The notes under the pieces were generated by a model. It did not search any database, was not told where the DNA came from, and saw only the letters and a program-made list of their open reading frames with translations. Of a stretch of DNA of 64,000 nt, positions 18,726-28,675 are shown piece by piece; positions within the stretch are counted from its first letter, which is position 1, and each line of letters starts with the position of its first letter. Position numbers and translations under genes: made by a program. This stretch comes from Eubacterium plexicaudatum ASF492 (GTDB lineage Bacteria > Bacillota > Clostridia > Lachnospirales > Lachnospiraceae), in NCBI RefSeq assembly GCF_000364225.2, contig NZ_AQFT02000001.1, positions 5,514,001-5,578,000 on the forward strand. Direction: 5' to 3'.

Positions 18726-19846
18726 TTATACTCCTTTCCGTGCAGCGTCCAAATCGGTATCTGCATCTGTGATAGTAATCGTCTTCAGCTGTTTGGCAGA
18801 CAGGGCGAATTGATCTAAACGGTTCCGTTCTATAATTGTGCCGTCCATAACAGCTCCTGTAAAATCGGCATCGTGTATGCTGCATCGACTAAAATCAGCG
18901 TTTGTCAGGTTGGCGTCCCGGAAGCTGAGGCTGCGATATCCGGTGATGATCCATTCCGCATGGTTTGGAACGCCCCGGTAAGCTGAGGTTGCGGTAAAAC
19001 AGGCATTGGTAAGGTCTGCGCCGGTAAAATCCGCTTCATGCATCTGGCAGTACCGAAGATCGGCATTTTGCAGATTGGCGTGGCAGAACCTTGTGCCAAA
19101 CAGCATGGCATCCTGAAAATCGGTGTTTGTTAAAGTTGTATTGCTCAGGTCGGCATAGCGCAGGTCAATCTCGGAGAGGTCTGCGCCGGAAAAATCCAGT
19201 CCCGAAAAATCTTCAAAGGCATAGTCAAATTCTTCCCTCATATCGAACCAGTCCAGAGTTTCTTTGGAGGTACGCGTTCGATTTTCTTTATAAACAGCTT
19301 CGGTATGACCCATATATTCACCGATATTGATTTCAAATTCGTCTGCTCGTTGTATCGAGAGAAACGGTTCGCTCCGCACACATGGCAAAATGGAAAAACG
19401 GAATGATGAGACGACATACTTATAAAACTGACTGGCGCAGGTGAGCAGGTATGCGGTAGTTTCCTGTGCGGTTACGGCTCCTGCAAATCTTTTGCGTGCG
19501 GACATCAGCGATTCTTTCAGTTCCCGGTATTTGGTAAACAAAAAGAAAAATCAAAACTGCCTACGATAAGCTGTTTGGGATCAAAGTACCAGTTTTTGTC
19601 ATATACACGCACTTCTGCCGTTTCTTCCGCGCGTATCAGATTCGTAAACAGGAGCGTATATTCCAGATAGGAGATTGCCCCTAACAGCTGTTTTTTCTGC
19701 AGATTTACAATGGTTGTACATATCCGGTTAAAATTTTTTTGTATGTCAGGCCTATAATTTTCCAATTGTTTCTGATAGAACTCTTCCAATTCGAACAGTT
19801 TTTCATTTTTTAAATGATCAGCATACTGCATAAATTCATCGGTCAT
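18726..19846 (-). CDS. Pentapeptide-repeat protein, one apparent frameshift
   Basis: About 374 residues after repairing the A5 run at 19540-19544 (reading DFSFLFTKYRELKESL). The N-terminal 200 residues are helical and unrecognised. From about residue 213 there are tandem A(D/N)LXX-type pentapeptides (DFSGLDFSGADLSEIDLRYA, then SNTTLTNTDFQDAMLFGTRF, and again DANLTNADFSRCSI), which fold into a right-handed beta helix. I use the ATG at 19846 behind GGAGGTG rather than the GTG at 19855. Pentapeptide proteins occur as type VI effectors or adaptors in other bacteria, and the divergent position beside the injection cluster makes that plausible here. No catalytic motif is seen. Confidence 0.72.
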
Positions 19847-19948
19847 TGCAAACACACCTCCATGATCTTACAAACTGTTTTCAGTTTAGCATAAGAATGT
19901 GTATTTGTCATTGCTTACGTGTTACGTCAAAAACTATAAAAATAGGCA

Positions 19949-19960
19949 ACTAAATTTAGT
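19949..19960. promoter_or_regulatory. Palindrome in the divergent control region
   Basis: ACTAAATTTAGT is a perfect 12-bp palindrome roughly midway in the 254-bp gap between the pentapeptide gene and the injection cluster, with an imperfect half copy (AAATTAGT) just downstream. Candidate operator; no promoter is convincing in this gap. Confidence 0.3.
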
Positions 19961-20100
19961 AATATTTACCAAATTAGTACAAAAACCGATGAAGTATGTA
20001 GAAAAATGTAGACAGGATTAGTTTTTGGTATTAAACTATCTATAGTACAATCTGATAAAATACTTGGCTTGTTTAACTGCTAACTACATGGAGGACGTTT

Positions 20101-22391
20101 ATGGAAATTATAGAACAGACAAACCGAACGATCCTGTTTGACGTCGTCAATCCGGAAGTGTTTAATATGTTCAACATTATGTCGGATGTGGATGAAAATT
20201 CAAGAAGTCTTACCGATGAGAAAGTGGACGAGATTAATAAGGCTCTGCTTGTAAAAAATTTTGATGATTTTCTGAAAAAATTCCAGCCGACCATTTACAG
20301 CTATTTTGATCAGGAGCGGGGAATGGTATATGAGCTGACAAAGCCTGCCGGGATTCCGGATCCGCTTGTGAAAAATAGTTATTGATCGCAGCAATACATT
20401 TTTGAAAATGTTCATTTCTATTATGGACAACAAAAAAGCGTCCGGAGCTACGAATGCATCTTTTAACTATGAAAAGGTTACCGAGATGCTGGCGCCGCAC
20501 AGAACGCTGAAAGAAATCAAAAAGCTGAAAAAGGATATTTCGTATCTGGAAAATAAGAATGCGGAATTTGAAAGTGATTCGCCGGCGAAGCAGGATGCCG
20601 TAGTAAAGCTGAAATCCAAGCTGGACCGGACAAAAAAATATTACAATGAGACCGCTTCACAGCTGACATTGATGCTGGGAATGATAAAGGATAATTTGGA
20701 TACGGCGGTACGGGCATCCCAAAAAGGAATTACGGAATTTCGTCCTGCTTTGCCGGTGTTTAATGAAAAAGCGGAAATTGTTGCGCTGGAAGTCTCGGAT
20801 AAGCCGGCAGGACTGCTGACGGACAAAGGCGAAAAAGAAGCTGGTACCGCACTTGCGAAATCCGGGAAGGCGGAGCTGGCAACCGCATCGGATGCACCAA
20901 AAAAGAAAAAATCAGTTATAAAGATCTGTCCATTTCCGTGATTGAAGATCAGTATAATGAGACTATGCATGAGCTGTATACATCCGTCGGGCAGGAATAT
21001 GATGCGGAAACTGCGGCATCTTCGCTGTCAAAAGAACTGATTGTAGCTGCGTTTACGGATAAAATGCCGGACAAGCTGATCGCAATGGATATCAAAGATA
21101 AGGTTGAGCTTTATAATAAATATTCCGCTATTAATACAAGCTGGCAGAAAGCGTTTATCCGTACGGCAAAGCTTCTGATTGAAAAGATTTTAAGTGTAAA
21201 GGCATTTTTTGACCAGTATCAGCCGAAGTCGCCGATGATGCGCCCGTCTTTGCTGATCGTTAACGCGAGTATGGATGAGATTCTTGAAGAAAAAATCTGG
21301 AGAATCTGAAAAAATATCTGGAGACGGTAAATAACAAGTCCGATTACAGCAATACGATCTGGTTTGGAATCGTTCCGAATATTGAGTATTCCGAAGAAAG
21401 GGAAATGGAACTGGATGAAGATACGATGCGCCAGTTTGGCTACACCGGAGATTTGGACCATGGGGTTACACTGGTGCCTACACCGATTTCCGATCTGCAG
21501 TTTTTACTGGATTCCATTAAAGATTATCGGATTCAGATCTTTTTCTCGTTTGAAGCCAGCGAAGATACGACGTTTTTGAAACTGGCGACACATGGTATGG
21601 ACCAGTATATGGAAAATACGGAAGATCTGGAGAACTCGGATTACAGCCGATATGCGATTCCGTGTCTGCCGAATTTTACGGTAATACCAAGCAACAAATC
21701 GAGGGTTGTCCTTGGCTCTAAGGCAATTCGTCATGAAGACGGCAGACTGGAGTTTTCCAAAGACAGAGATGATTTTATGAAGTTTTGGATCTATGGCGTT
21801 TATATAGGAGCTGCTTATGTGGCGGCAGGAATTGTAGCGGCTTATCAGTGCCCGAATTATCTGTCTTCCAGATTTGCAGGCAAGGTAAAGAAGGAATATC
21901 CGGGTGTCCGTTTCGATATTGAAGCGGGTGACAACGCGCTGACCGTAACGACTACGATGCCGAAGGAAATAGCAGGATACACGGCAGAGACAAAAAGTGT
22001 GATCAATGAACATAAATATGGCTTTGTATTTTCTTCCGACAAAAATCAGCTGAACGGTAATTCCATCAATCTGATTACGGTGTACAAATCCCGGTGCATG
22101 AACGAGAGTAAGAACGGCGGGTTTGAAAGTATTTTCAGGGAAACGACCCGGACGTACTTATACCGAATGATTGGCGCAATGACAAGCGACTATAAAAAAG
22201 ACCGGATAGACCGGATTTTTGAATCGGGCGGAAAAGTAAAAGAGTGGCAGCTGTCACCAAACTATGCAAATTCTATTCTGCGGGAAGGCGACGGTATAGA
22301 AAAAGGTGACTGTAATGATACGACCTATAATATAGAGATTAACTTTGCGGGAGTTTCGGAAAATATGGAACTTCAAATCAATACGGATTAA
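20101..22391 (+). CDS. Contractile sheath protein (TssC/VipB-like), three apparent frameshifts
   Basis: The reconstructed protein is about 763 residues. The breaks are at the A run 20371-20375 (one extra A) and the A6 runs 20906-20911 and 21290-21295 (one missing A each). The N-terminus (KVDEINKALLVKNFDDFLKK) recalls the small sheath subunit's DNFDEVL segment. A charged Ala/Lys-rich insertion lies near residues 210-270. The C-terminal half has LVPTPISDLQFLLDSIKD and SDYSRYAIPCLPNF, which parallels the EDSRY-x-G-x-x-x-PRF segment of TssC. The tube gene follows immediately. The gene would polymerise around the tube and contract to drive the spike. Assignment rests on pattern and context, and a fused TssB-TssC arrangement is possible. 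Confidence 0.7.
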
Positions 22392-22452
22392 TAGGCGGAT
22401 GTATGCGTCTGTTAATAGAATTAGAGAAAAAATAAAAAAGGAGGTTTTATTC

Positions 22453-22848
22453 ATGGCGTACAAAATTGTGATTGCTGATGTGACTGAATTAAGTGAGGAG
22501 ATTATTGATGTATCTTTTAGCTCCAAAATCCCGGAAGATTCTTTTGCAAGATCTTCGGACATTGAAGCGGAACTGGTAATTCACGGAAAAGTTTCTTTTG
22601 ATGCGGATAAGCTGTTTATGCGTGACGCTGCAAAGAGCATGGCAACCTGGGCATTGGTTAAACCGGAAAGTGCGGACGCATATAAGAAAGTAACGGTAGA
22701 ATACCAGCATGCTACGGCACCGAGAAAATATGAATTTTCTCATGCGTTTGTAGTATCTTATAACGAAAGATTCACAAAGACAGACGGCGAATTTGTTCTC
22801 GTTGTAAAACAGAAGAAAGACAGAATTGACGGCATCGTAATTGAGTAG
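22453..22848 (+). CDS. Hcp/TssD-like tube protein
   Basis: 131 residues, near the Hcp and phage tube size. The sequence is an alternating hydrophobic beta-sheet pattern (SDIEAELVIHGKVSFDADKL ... KKVTVEYQHATAPRKYEFSH) ending VLVVKQKKDRIDGIVIE, with no signal peptide or membrane helix, as expected for a beta-barrel that stacks in hexameric rings. I chose the ATG at 22453, eight bases after AAGGAGG, one of the strongest ribosome sites in the window, as expected for an abundant structural subunit. It directly follows the sheath gene, the usual order in contractile systems. Confidence 0.72.
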   Translation: MAYKIVIADVTELSEEIIDVSFSSKIPEDSFARSSDIEAELVIHGKVSFDADKLFMRDAAKSMATWALVKPESADAYKKVTVEYQHATAPRKYEFSHAFVVSYNERFTKTDGEFVLVVKQKKDRIDGIVIE

Positions 22849-22875
22849 TAACACATCGGAAAATGATTAATGAGG

Positions 22876-22902
22876 AAAGGCGTGCATCAGATGTACGCCT
22901 TT
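22876..22902 (+). other. Stem-loop after the tube gene
   Basis: AAAGGCGTGCAT pairs with ATGTACGCCTTT (one G-U) around a CAG loop. There is no T tract. Likely an RNA stabiliser or partial terminator that keeps tube mRNA high relative to the downstream genes. Confidence 0.65.
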
Positions 22903-22924
22903 CTGAAAATACATGGGAGAGCAT

Positions 22925-23526
22925 ATGAAAACAAACCAGATAGCCGGCAGATGTGTTTTAGCATGTGTTTTTGTCTACCTGCTGATTCAGATATATTATT
23001 TATCCAATTATATTTTGCCTTCTGCCACGAAGGAACCATGGAGAGATTTTGTCTGCCTGTTTCTGATACAGTCTGTATTTTTTGCAGCCTGTATTTTTGC
23101 AGTTTTTATCTTTCTTTTGCTGCAGCGGATGAAACGGGATCATGCTTCGCCTTTTGAGGCGCTGCTGCTTGTAAACGCCGAAGGAAAAATAAAAGAGAAG
23201 TATTGCTGCAGGATAAACAGTCCTTTCTTGTAACGGGTGCTAAAAACGGAAAAGATGTGTTTATCGAAAGTATCCGGGATCCGGACTCTGACAGATATTT
23301 GTACGGAGTATGCAATCTGGTCGGCGGCCTATGGTATTTTGAAACGATGTCTGATACCAGGCCAATCGGGTTGAAAAGAGGAGACGAAAATGTAATTTAC
23401 AGACTGAAAGAGGGTATGCTGTACCAGCTGTCTGCAACAGATGTGATTTATGCGGATACATGTAAAATTGTGATAAGAGAACAAAAGAATATCTGGAGGG
23501 AACAAAATGGGTCTGATTCGTTGTGA
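22925..23526 (+). CDS. Two-helix membrane protein of the injection cluster, one apparent frameshift
   Basis: About 201 residues. Two membrane helices (about residues 9-31 and 43-67, FLIQSVFFAACIFAVFIFLL) are followed by a cytosolic domain that continues past a missing T near 23203 (EKYLLQDKQSFLVTGAKNG). The second part ends in IREQKNIWREQ and overlaps the FHA gene by 20 bases. No known family. A membrane anchor or signalling component for the apparatus is inferred from position between the tube and the FHA gene. Confidence 0.6.
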
Positions 23527-24040
23527 AAACGGCCATTTATTTAGTGAGAAAAAGTATGGCAACGTATGTCCGTACTGTAATACTGCCGTGAATAAAAACA
23601 GTAACAAGGAGGAGGATCCTCTTGGAAAGTACAGTGACACCGTATACTTGAATGATCTGGAAGTATTAAAACCGGTAACCGGGTGGATTGTATGTCTGGA
23701 AGGGCCTTCCAAAGGGAGAGACTACCGGATTATCGCGGAAAAAAACTTTATTGGACGTGCCGGAGACATGGAGATTCGGATTATTGGAGATCAGACCGTC
23801 AGTCAGAGAAATCATGCCATTATTGTATACGATCCGGAAAAAAACCGGACGATGCTGCTGCCGGGAGATTCTCAGGGACTGGTATATATACTGGATGAGG
23901 AAGACAACTGGGATGCGGTGTATGAACCGCGTATGTTAGAAGCAGGCGACCGGATTAAGATCGGACAAAGTGTTTTTATCTTTGTGCCGTTATGCGGAGA
24001 AAATGATGGATTTGTATTTAATTGGAAAGAGAATGAATAG
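23507..24040 (+). CDS. Zinc-ribbon and FHA-domain protein
   Basis: 177 residues. The first 25 hold a zinc ribbon (CENGHLF and CPYC). Residues about 60-170 form an FHA domain: EGPSKGRDYRI, then NFIGRAGDMEIRI and DQTVSQRNHAIIVYD, matching the conserved GR and S-x-x-H positions that bind phosphothreonine. In Gram-negative type VI systems, FHA proteins act with a threonine kinase and PP2C phosphatase in post-translational triggering. Two PP2C-like genes follow here, but no kinase is visible. The start has GGAGGGAAC eight bases upstream. Confidence 0.85.
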   Translation: MGLIRCENGHLFSEKKYGNVCPYCNTAVNKNSNKEEDPLGKYSDTVYLNDLEVLKPVTGWIVCLEGPSKGRDYRIIAEKNFIGRAGDMEIRIIGDQTVSQRNHAIIVYDPEKNRTMLLPGDSQGLVYILDEEDNWDAVYEPRMLEAGDRIKIGQSVFIFVPLCGENDGFVFNWKENE

Positions 24041-24042
24041 AC

Positions 24043-24651
24043 GTGCAGGAAACGTACAAAATCGGTAATGCTCAATCTATAGGTTCTTATCAGATACAGA
24101 GCAGTTATTTTGCATCCTGTTGTTCTGACAGAGGGTGTCTGGCGGTACTTACAGATGGAACCGCAGACCATATAAACGGCAGAAGAGGCGCTGTTCTTGC
24201 AGTGGAGGCATGTATGTGGGAGTATCGGAATATGCGCCGGGGAGTGGAGTTTTCACAATTTATTGAAGCCGTTTCAGCGAAAATCTTACACGACATGCGG
24301 GAAATTATTTTTTTGGGAAAAACGCCGTATTTGTCTGTCAGCATACAGTGGATCAAAGACAGAGAGTTGTTTTACTATACGACGGGAAGCAGCCGGTGTT
24401 TTTTATTTGACGGCAGCGATTACCGGATGCTTCATGAAAGCTGCGGAAAGGCGGATTTTGGAAAAGGCATGACGGCCGGAATAATTTCACGCGGCGTATG
24501 GGAAGCATTAAATGAAAAAGAAATGCTTTTTTATCTGCAGAAAAAACAACATCCCTATGATAAAGCACAGCAGATGATAGCGGGTGTAAAGAAAAAGAAT
24601 AGAAAAATGGCAGGAACAGCTGCCGTTCTGTTAGTTGAGGATTATTTATGA
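24043..24651 (+). CDS. PP2C-like phosphatase domain, possibly degenerate
   Basis: 202 residues starting at GTG two bases after the FHA gene. Residues about 30-55 (LAVLTDGTADHINGRRGAVL) align with the PP2C metal-binding motif DG-x-G-x-x-x-x-G, but the second Gly is Ala and the His/Asn spacing is unusual. Later strands (SVSIQWIKDRELFYYTTGSS and GTAAVLLVED) fit the fold, while the final DN motif of active PP2C enzymes is not seen. It is either a weak phosphatase or a sensor domain. Overlaps the next gene by four bases. Confidence 0.65.
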   Translation: MQETYKIGNAQSIGSYQIQSSYFASCCSDRGCLAVLTDGTADHINGRRGAVLAVEACMWEYRNMRRGVEFSQFIEAVSAKILHDMREIIFLGKTPYLSVSIQWIKDRELFYYTTGSSRCFLFDGSDYRMLHESCGKADFGKGMTAGIISRGVWEALNEKEMLFYLQKKQHPYDKAQQMIAGVKKKNRKMAGTAAVLLVEDYL

Positions 24652-26629
24652 GAAACTTAAACAGTAAGCTGGTTATGGATTTTATCTCGGAGCAGGGGTA
24701 TGATTCGATCGAAAAAACGTATGTGGCATACACTCCGCTGGAAAAGTACGTCTGTATCGCAGTAGCGGAAAGCTATGACAATGAGACGGAAGAAAACAGC
24801 GCACAGCTTGCTGTAGAAGCCGTGCTGACAGCTTTTGAAAAAAAGCCGTCTCTGAAACGACTGCCGGAATATATACGGTATGCCAACGAGCAGATTTTGC
24901 TGCACAGTACACGCAGTCAGCTAAAGGTGAGCATAACGGTGCTTGTATCGGATTATACAAGAATGCGTTATGCATACTGCGGCAACACAAGACTTTATAT
25001 CTTATATGAAAATATATTTACACATATCAGCAGGACACAGACAAAATTTCAGCAGCAATTGGAAGCGGATGGCGAACAGCCGCCGGAATTAGAAGAAATT
25101 CATAATTTGACAGAGTATTTGGGTAGAGAAAAACGCGTCAGGCCATTTGTATCAAAGACGATGGAATTAACGGAAGGCTCGACGATATTATTTGCGACGA
25201 GCAATCTCTGGGGTCGATTATCGGAGATAGAAATACTGGACGCTTATGAATATACAAAAACGGGAAAAGAATTTTTGGAAATTCTGCAGGAGCTATTGCT
25301 GAGTCTGCAGGAAGAACATGATCAGAGAATGGGCAGTTTTACGGCTGCTTTCTTATATATAGAAAAAACGTTCAAAGAAGACATACAGAAAAAGAAGAAA
25401 AGGAAGCGGATGATCCTGATGGTCATTGTGATACTGGCGGTGATTTTGATCATCATCAGTATCGTAATTTTGTGTATACGTGCTTTGGACAGGAAAAAAA
25501 TAAAAGAAGTAGAGACCTGTGATAAACGGGGCACCCGCTATATGAACTATACGAACTATAATAAAGCGCTGACAGAATATGAGCAGGCGGTAGAGAAGGC
25601 CGAAGGGCTGAGCCTGAACAACTGGCAGTACATAGAGGAAAAAAGGGAATTGCTGGAAACGGTTACGGACAGAGAAGCAATTCTGACCCTGTATCAGGAG
25701 GCGGAGGCAGCGTACCAGGCAGGAGAGTATGAGCAGGCATTAAAGCTGTATACGCAGATTCAAAAAGAGGCGGTTTATCAGGGATTTGACACACTTTCTG
25801 CGGATGCGAAAAAAAGACCGAAGAGATTACGGTTCGCATGCAGATTATGCAGTACATTTCACTGGGAGATATGTATCAGTCCACGGAAGATTACGATGAA
25901 GCGTTGTTTCAGTATAATCGTGCGTTGAGTGAATTGTCCAAAATGATAGATTTGCAGATGCAGGGAGATGTACAGGCAAAAATATTTGCCATTCGCCAGA
26001 CACAAAAGGAAAATGCGCAGGCAGCACAAGAAGCGCAGCAGGAAGCCCAACAGCAGAAAGAAGAGGAAGAAGCGGCTCAAAAGGCTGCGGCAGCAGACAA
26101 AGCCGTCATTAAAATTAATACGTATATTGCAAACGCAAACAGTGCACTGGAAGAGGGACGTACGAGACGGGCACGGGAATTGTATAAACAGGCATTGTCC
26201 CGATATAATAAGTTTACCGGTTCCGGAGAAGATGCGGATAAGCTATATAAAGATATTACGGCATTGGGACAGGCGATTACGGAAGCAGAAGTTAAGGCTG
26301 TGGAAGAAGCACAGGAAGAACAGCTGGCGCAGGCGGCCAAATACGTGCTTCAGGCAAAAGAAGCCGCAAGAGGCGGTGATATTGGAATTGCAAAGCAGCT
26401 TTATGAAGATGCACTGGCAGTATATCGTGAATTGAATATTTGGGATGAACGTATGGAAGCGGTGTACGATGCGATGGATGCACTGACACAAGGTTCCGGG
26501 CAGAATCCGGGAGAGGTGCAGGGCGGCAGTCAGAACGGTGCACAGCAAAATGCGGCTCAGAACGCGGGTGACGGTCAGCAGAGTACGGCACAGGATGCAG
26601 GTGATCAGGATACACAGGCCAAGGGATAA
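24648..26629 (+). CDS. PP2C-like, transmembrane and TPR-like fusion protein, one apparent frameshift
   Basis: About 660 residues after repairing the A7 run at 25809-25815 (reading AKKKTEEITVRMQIMQY). Residues 1-245 are a divergent PP2C-like domain (YVCIAVAESYDNETEENSAQ, ITVLVSDYTRMRYAYCGNTR). Residues about 252-278 form one membrane helix (LMVIVILAVILIIISIVILC) after a Lys-rich stop-transfer. The rest is helical repeat of TPR type (YNKALTEYEQAVEKA, YQAGEYEQALKLYTQI, YDEALFQYNRALSEL) with a Gln/Ala-rich coiled coil and a Gly/Gln-rich tail. The architecture would put the phosphatase domain inside and the repeats outside, or act as a scaffold linking FHA signalling to the membrane. Confidence 0.7.
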
Positions 26630-26695
26630 AAATCCGGATTTGCAACGGCAGGAATGACACGAAGTCGGTTTGTGAAGGCAGCGGAGGACAAACGG

Positions 26696-27909
26696 ATGGA
26701 AAACAGAAAGGAATTATTGAAATCCAGAATATCGCAGATTCAGGATCCTGTACAGAAAAGGCTGCTGCAGGATGTGCTGGTCGACGTATTTGGACAGCTT
26801 CTGGATTACAGTGAAGAGAGTTTTTATAATTTGGAACAAAAGATCGATCATGAAAGAGATGATCCGGATTCGCATTATTATATCTATACGGGCGTCTGTA
26901 AAAAGGATGGACTGGACAGTGCAAGCCGCAGCCTGTTTGAAATACAAAGAGACGAACAAAAGACGCCGGGATATCTGGGAACTTTGTTTCTGGCCTGTGA
27001 TTATCTTAAAATTCATGCCTGTTTATCCGGGCTGTTTCGCGCAGAGGTTGAAACAGATCTGGGAAACTATCGTACGACCGTATCTTTTTCATACAGTCAC
27101 ACCTACCTGCAGGCAATGGAAGAACTGTATCTCCAATTTATGGCAAATCGAAGACAATGGCATACGATTAATTGTCCTTTTCTCTATAAAATGCTGGACA
27201 TTACGGACCGGGAAGGCGTTGTGCCGCAGGATGCCGTGATATTAAAAGTCGGGATAGAAATGGGAGAACTGTCCGATTATGTAATGGATGATATGGTGCT
27301 TGTCTGGAATGTAGCGGAAGAGATCTGCAAACCGACGGCAGAGATGTCCGTGGCCGGCAATGTATCCTATTATGTGCATCGAATTCCAAAGGAAGATAAT
27401 GATGCAGGATGTCTGGCCGTACCGGAAGGGGAGGATTTGTTTTCCGTTATTTTTTCGGAACGGGAAATACTCGTCCGCACGGAAAACGAGGTACACCAGC
27501 AGATAAAATTATTGAAAATAGAACCGATGTATCAGGAAAAAGACCATACGGCATTGGAGTTTCCGCTGCAGACCAATTTACGAAACCTGCGTCATGCGGA
27601 CAGACAGGCGCTTGGCCAGCCGCGTTATTTGTGGACAAAAGGGGAAGTAGAGCGTATGCTGGGTTCTTACGAAGTATTTCAGGAGTTTGATCTGATTGAT
27701 ATTCGCCCGGATGTACCGCAGGAATTAGAGCCGATTTCTATGAATCCGTTTATCCGGGTACGGTCTTTTTGAAACAGAAACGAAAAATAGCAGTCGTGCT
27801 GCATGCAAAAGACGGGGAAGATATTTTTCGATACGAGAAAATGTATTTTTTACTTGCGGAGCTGCAGTTATGCACGGACGAATATGAGTGGATTGGAATA
27901 TTACAATAA
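26696..27909 (+). CDS. Putative baseplate protein of the injection system, one apparent frameshift
   Basis: About 404 residues from the ATG at 26696 (GGAGG eight bases upstream). The frame breaks in the T5 run at 27766-27770; a sixth T extends the protein with VVLHAKDGEDIFRYEKMYFL to the TAA at 27907. A globular beta-rich protein with no membrane segment or known motif. Its size and position between regulatory and spike genes fit a TssF-like or wedge component, but I see no decisive signature. The final codons form the first unit of a 15-bp tandem repeat. Confidence 0.5.
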
Positions 27910-27945
27910 GTATATTTACAATAGATATACTTACAATGAGTATTG
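27901..27945 (+). repeat. Three tandem 15-bp repeats
   Basis: Units TTACAATAAGTATAT, TTACAATAGATATAC and TTACAATGAGTATTG sit head to tail. The first includes the stop codon of the upstream gene and the third abuts the ribosome site of the next gene. Confidence 0.7.
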
Positions 27946-27955
27946 AGGTGGGCAC

Positions 27956-28657
27956 ATGGTAGAGAGCAACCGGATCTGGGCGCCGTATCTGATGATGCTG
28001 CAGCAGGAAAAAGACCTGAGCAGGCTGCATTATACGGTAAAAAATAACAGAGTATCTCCTTATCTGGAGCTTCAGGCAGAGAGTTTGCATGGAAACGGGA
28101 CTTATGAGGATGGCAGGGCACGGTTGGATGTCAATCCTTATGTGCGGTTCTTCTCCATTTTTGATCCGCTGCTGACACCGGATAATCTTGGATATGATGA
28201 ATTTGAACGGGCGCTGTCAGATATTATGCTTCATTATCTGGCAGATCTGGATATTAAGATGGGTATGTGCAGACACGATTTTTATATCGCTTTGCTTATG
28301 CGGGATTTGGATCGTGGCGTATATGGAGGATTGAAAGAGCTGGAAGTATTTACAAAGATGGAAAAGCGGGTAATTGCAGAGTGGCTCATAACTTTTTATC
28401 ATACCGGAGACGGCCCATGCTGTCTGTCGGGAGCGGCTCGTGTGCTGCTGCCGATCTGTGCTATTTACATTCGCGAGGGAGAGGAGTTTGTTTTTTACAT
28501 GCGCCAGCCGCAGGATGATACGGAAGAAAAAAAGATTCGATTTTTAATCCGGCTGTTTCTGCCGCTTGCCTGTTCCTGTACGATTCACTGGACACAGACG
28601 TATGGTGTGCTTGGATATGAGGAAACGATGCCGATGGAAAATTTTATTCTGGCTTAA
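27956..28657 (+). CDS. Injection-cluster protein, possible baseplate component
   Basis: 233 residues, unrecognised, soluble. Features: RFFSIFDPLLTPDNLGYDEF near residue 65, then DIMLHYLADLDIKMGMCRHD, and a hydrophobic C-terminal third (IRFLIRLFLPLACSCTIHWT) ending MENFILA. GAGGTGGG precedes the ATG. It lies in the same operon between the putative baseplate gene and the Hsp70-like gene. A TssG-like or other wedge role is a guess from position; TssG lacks strong motifs, so absence of a signature is not informative. Confidence 0.5.
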   Translation: MVESNRIWAPYLMMLQQEKDLSRLHYTVKNNRVSPYLELQAESLHGNGTYEDGRARLDVNPYVRFFSIFDPLLTPDNLGYDEFERALSDIMLHYLADLDIKMGMCRHDFYIALLMRDLDRGVYGGLKELEVFTKMEKRVIAEWLITFYHTGDGPCCLSGAARVLLPICAIYIREGEEFVFYMRQPQDDTEEKKIRFLIRLFLPLACSCTIHWTQTYGVLGYEETMPMENFILA

Positions 28658-28675
28658 ACGATGGAGGTGTGTCCG

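Noticed and set aside
22913..22924. Upstream ATG for the two-helix membrane protein
   Set aside because: The ATG at 22913 is four codons earlier but lies before the GGGAGAG site that fits the ATG at 22925.
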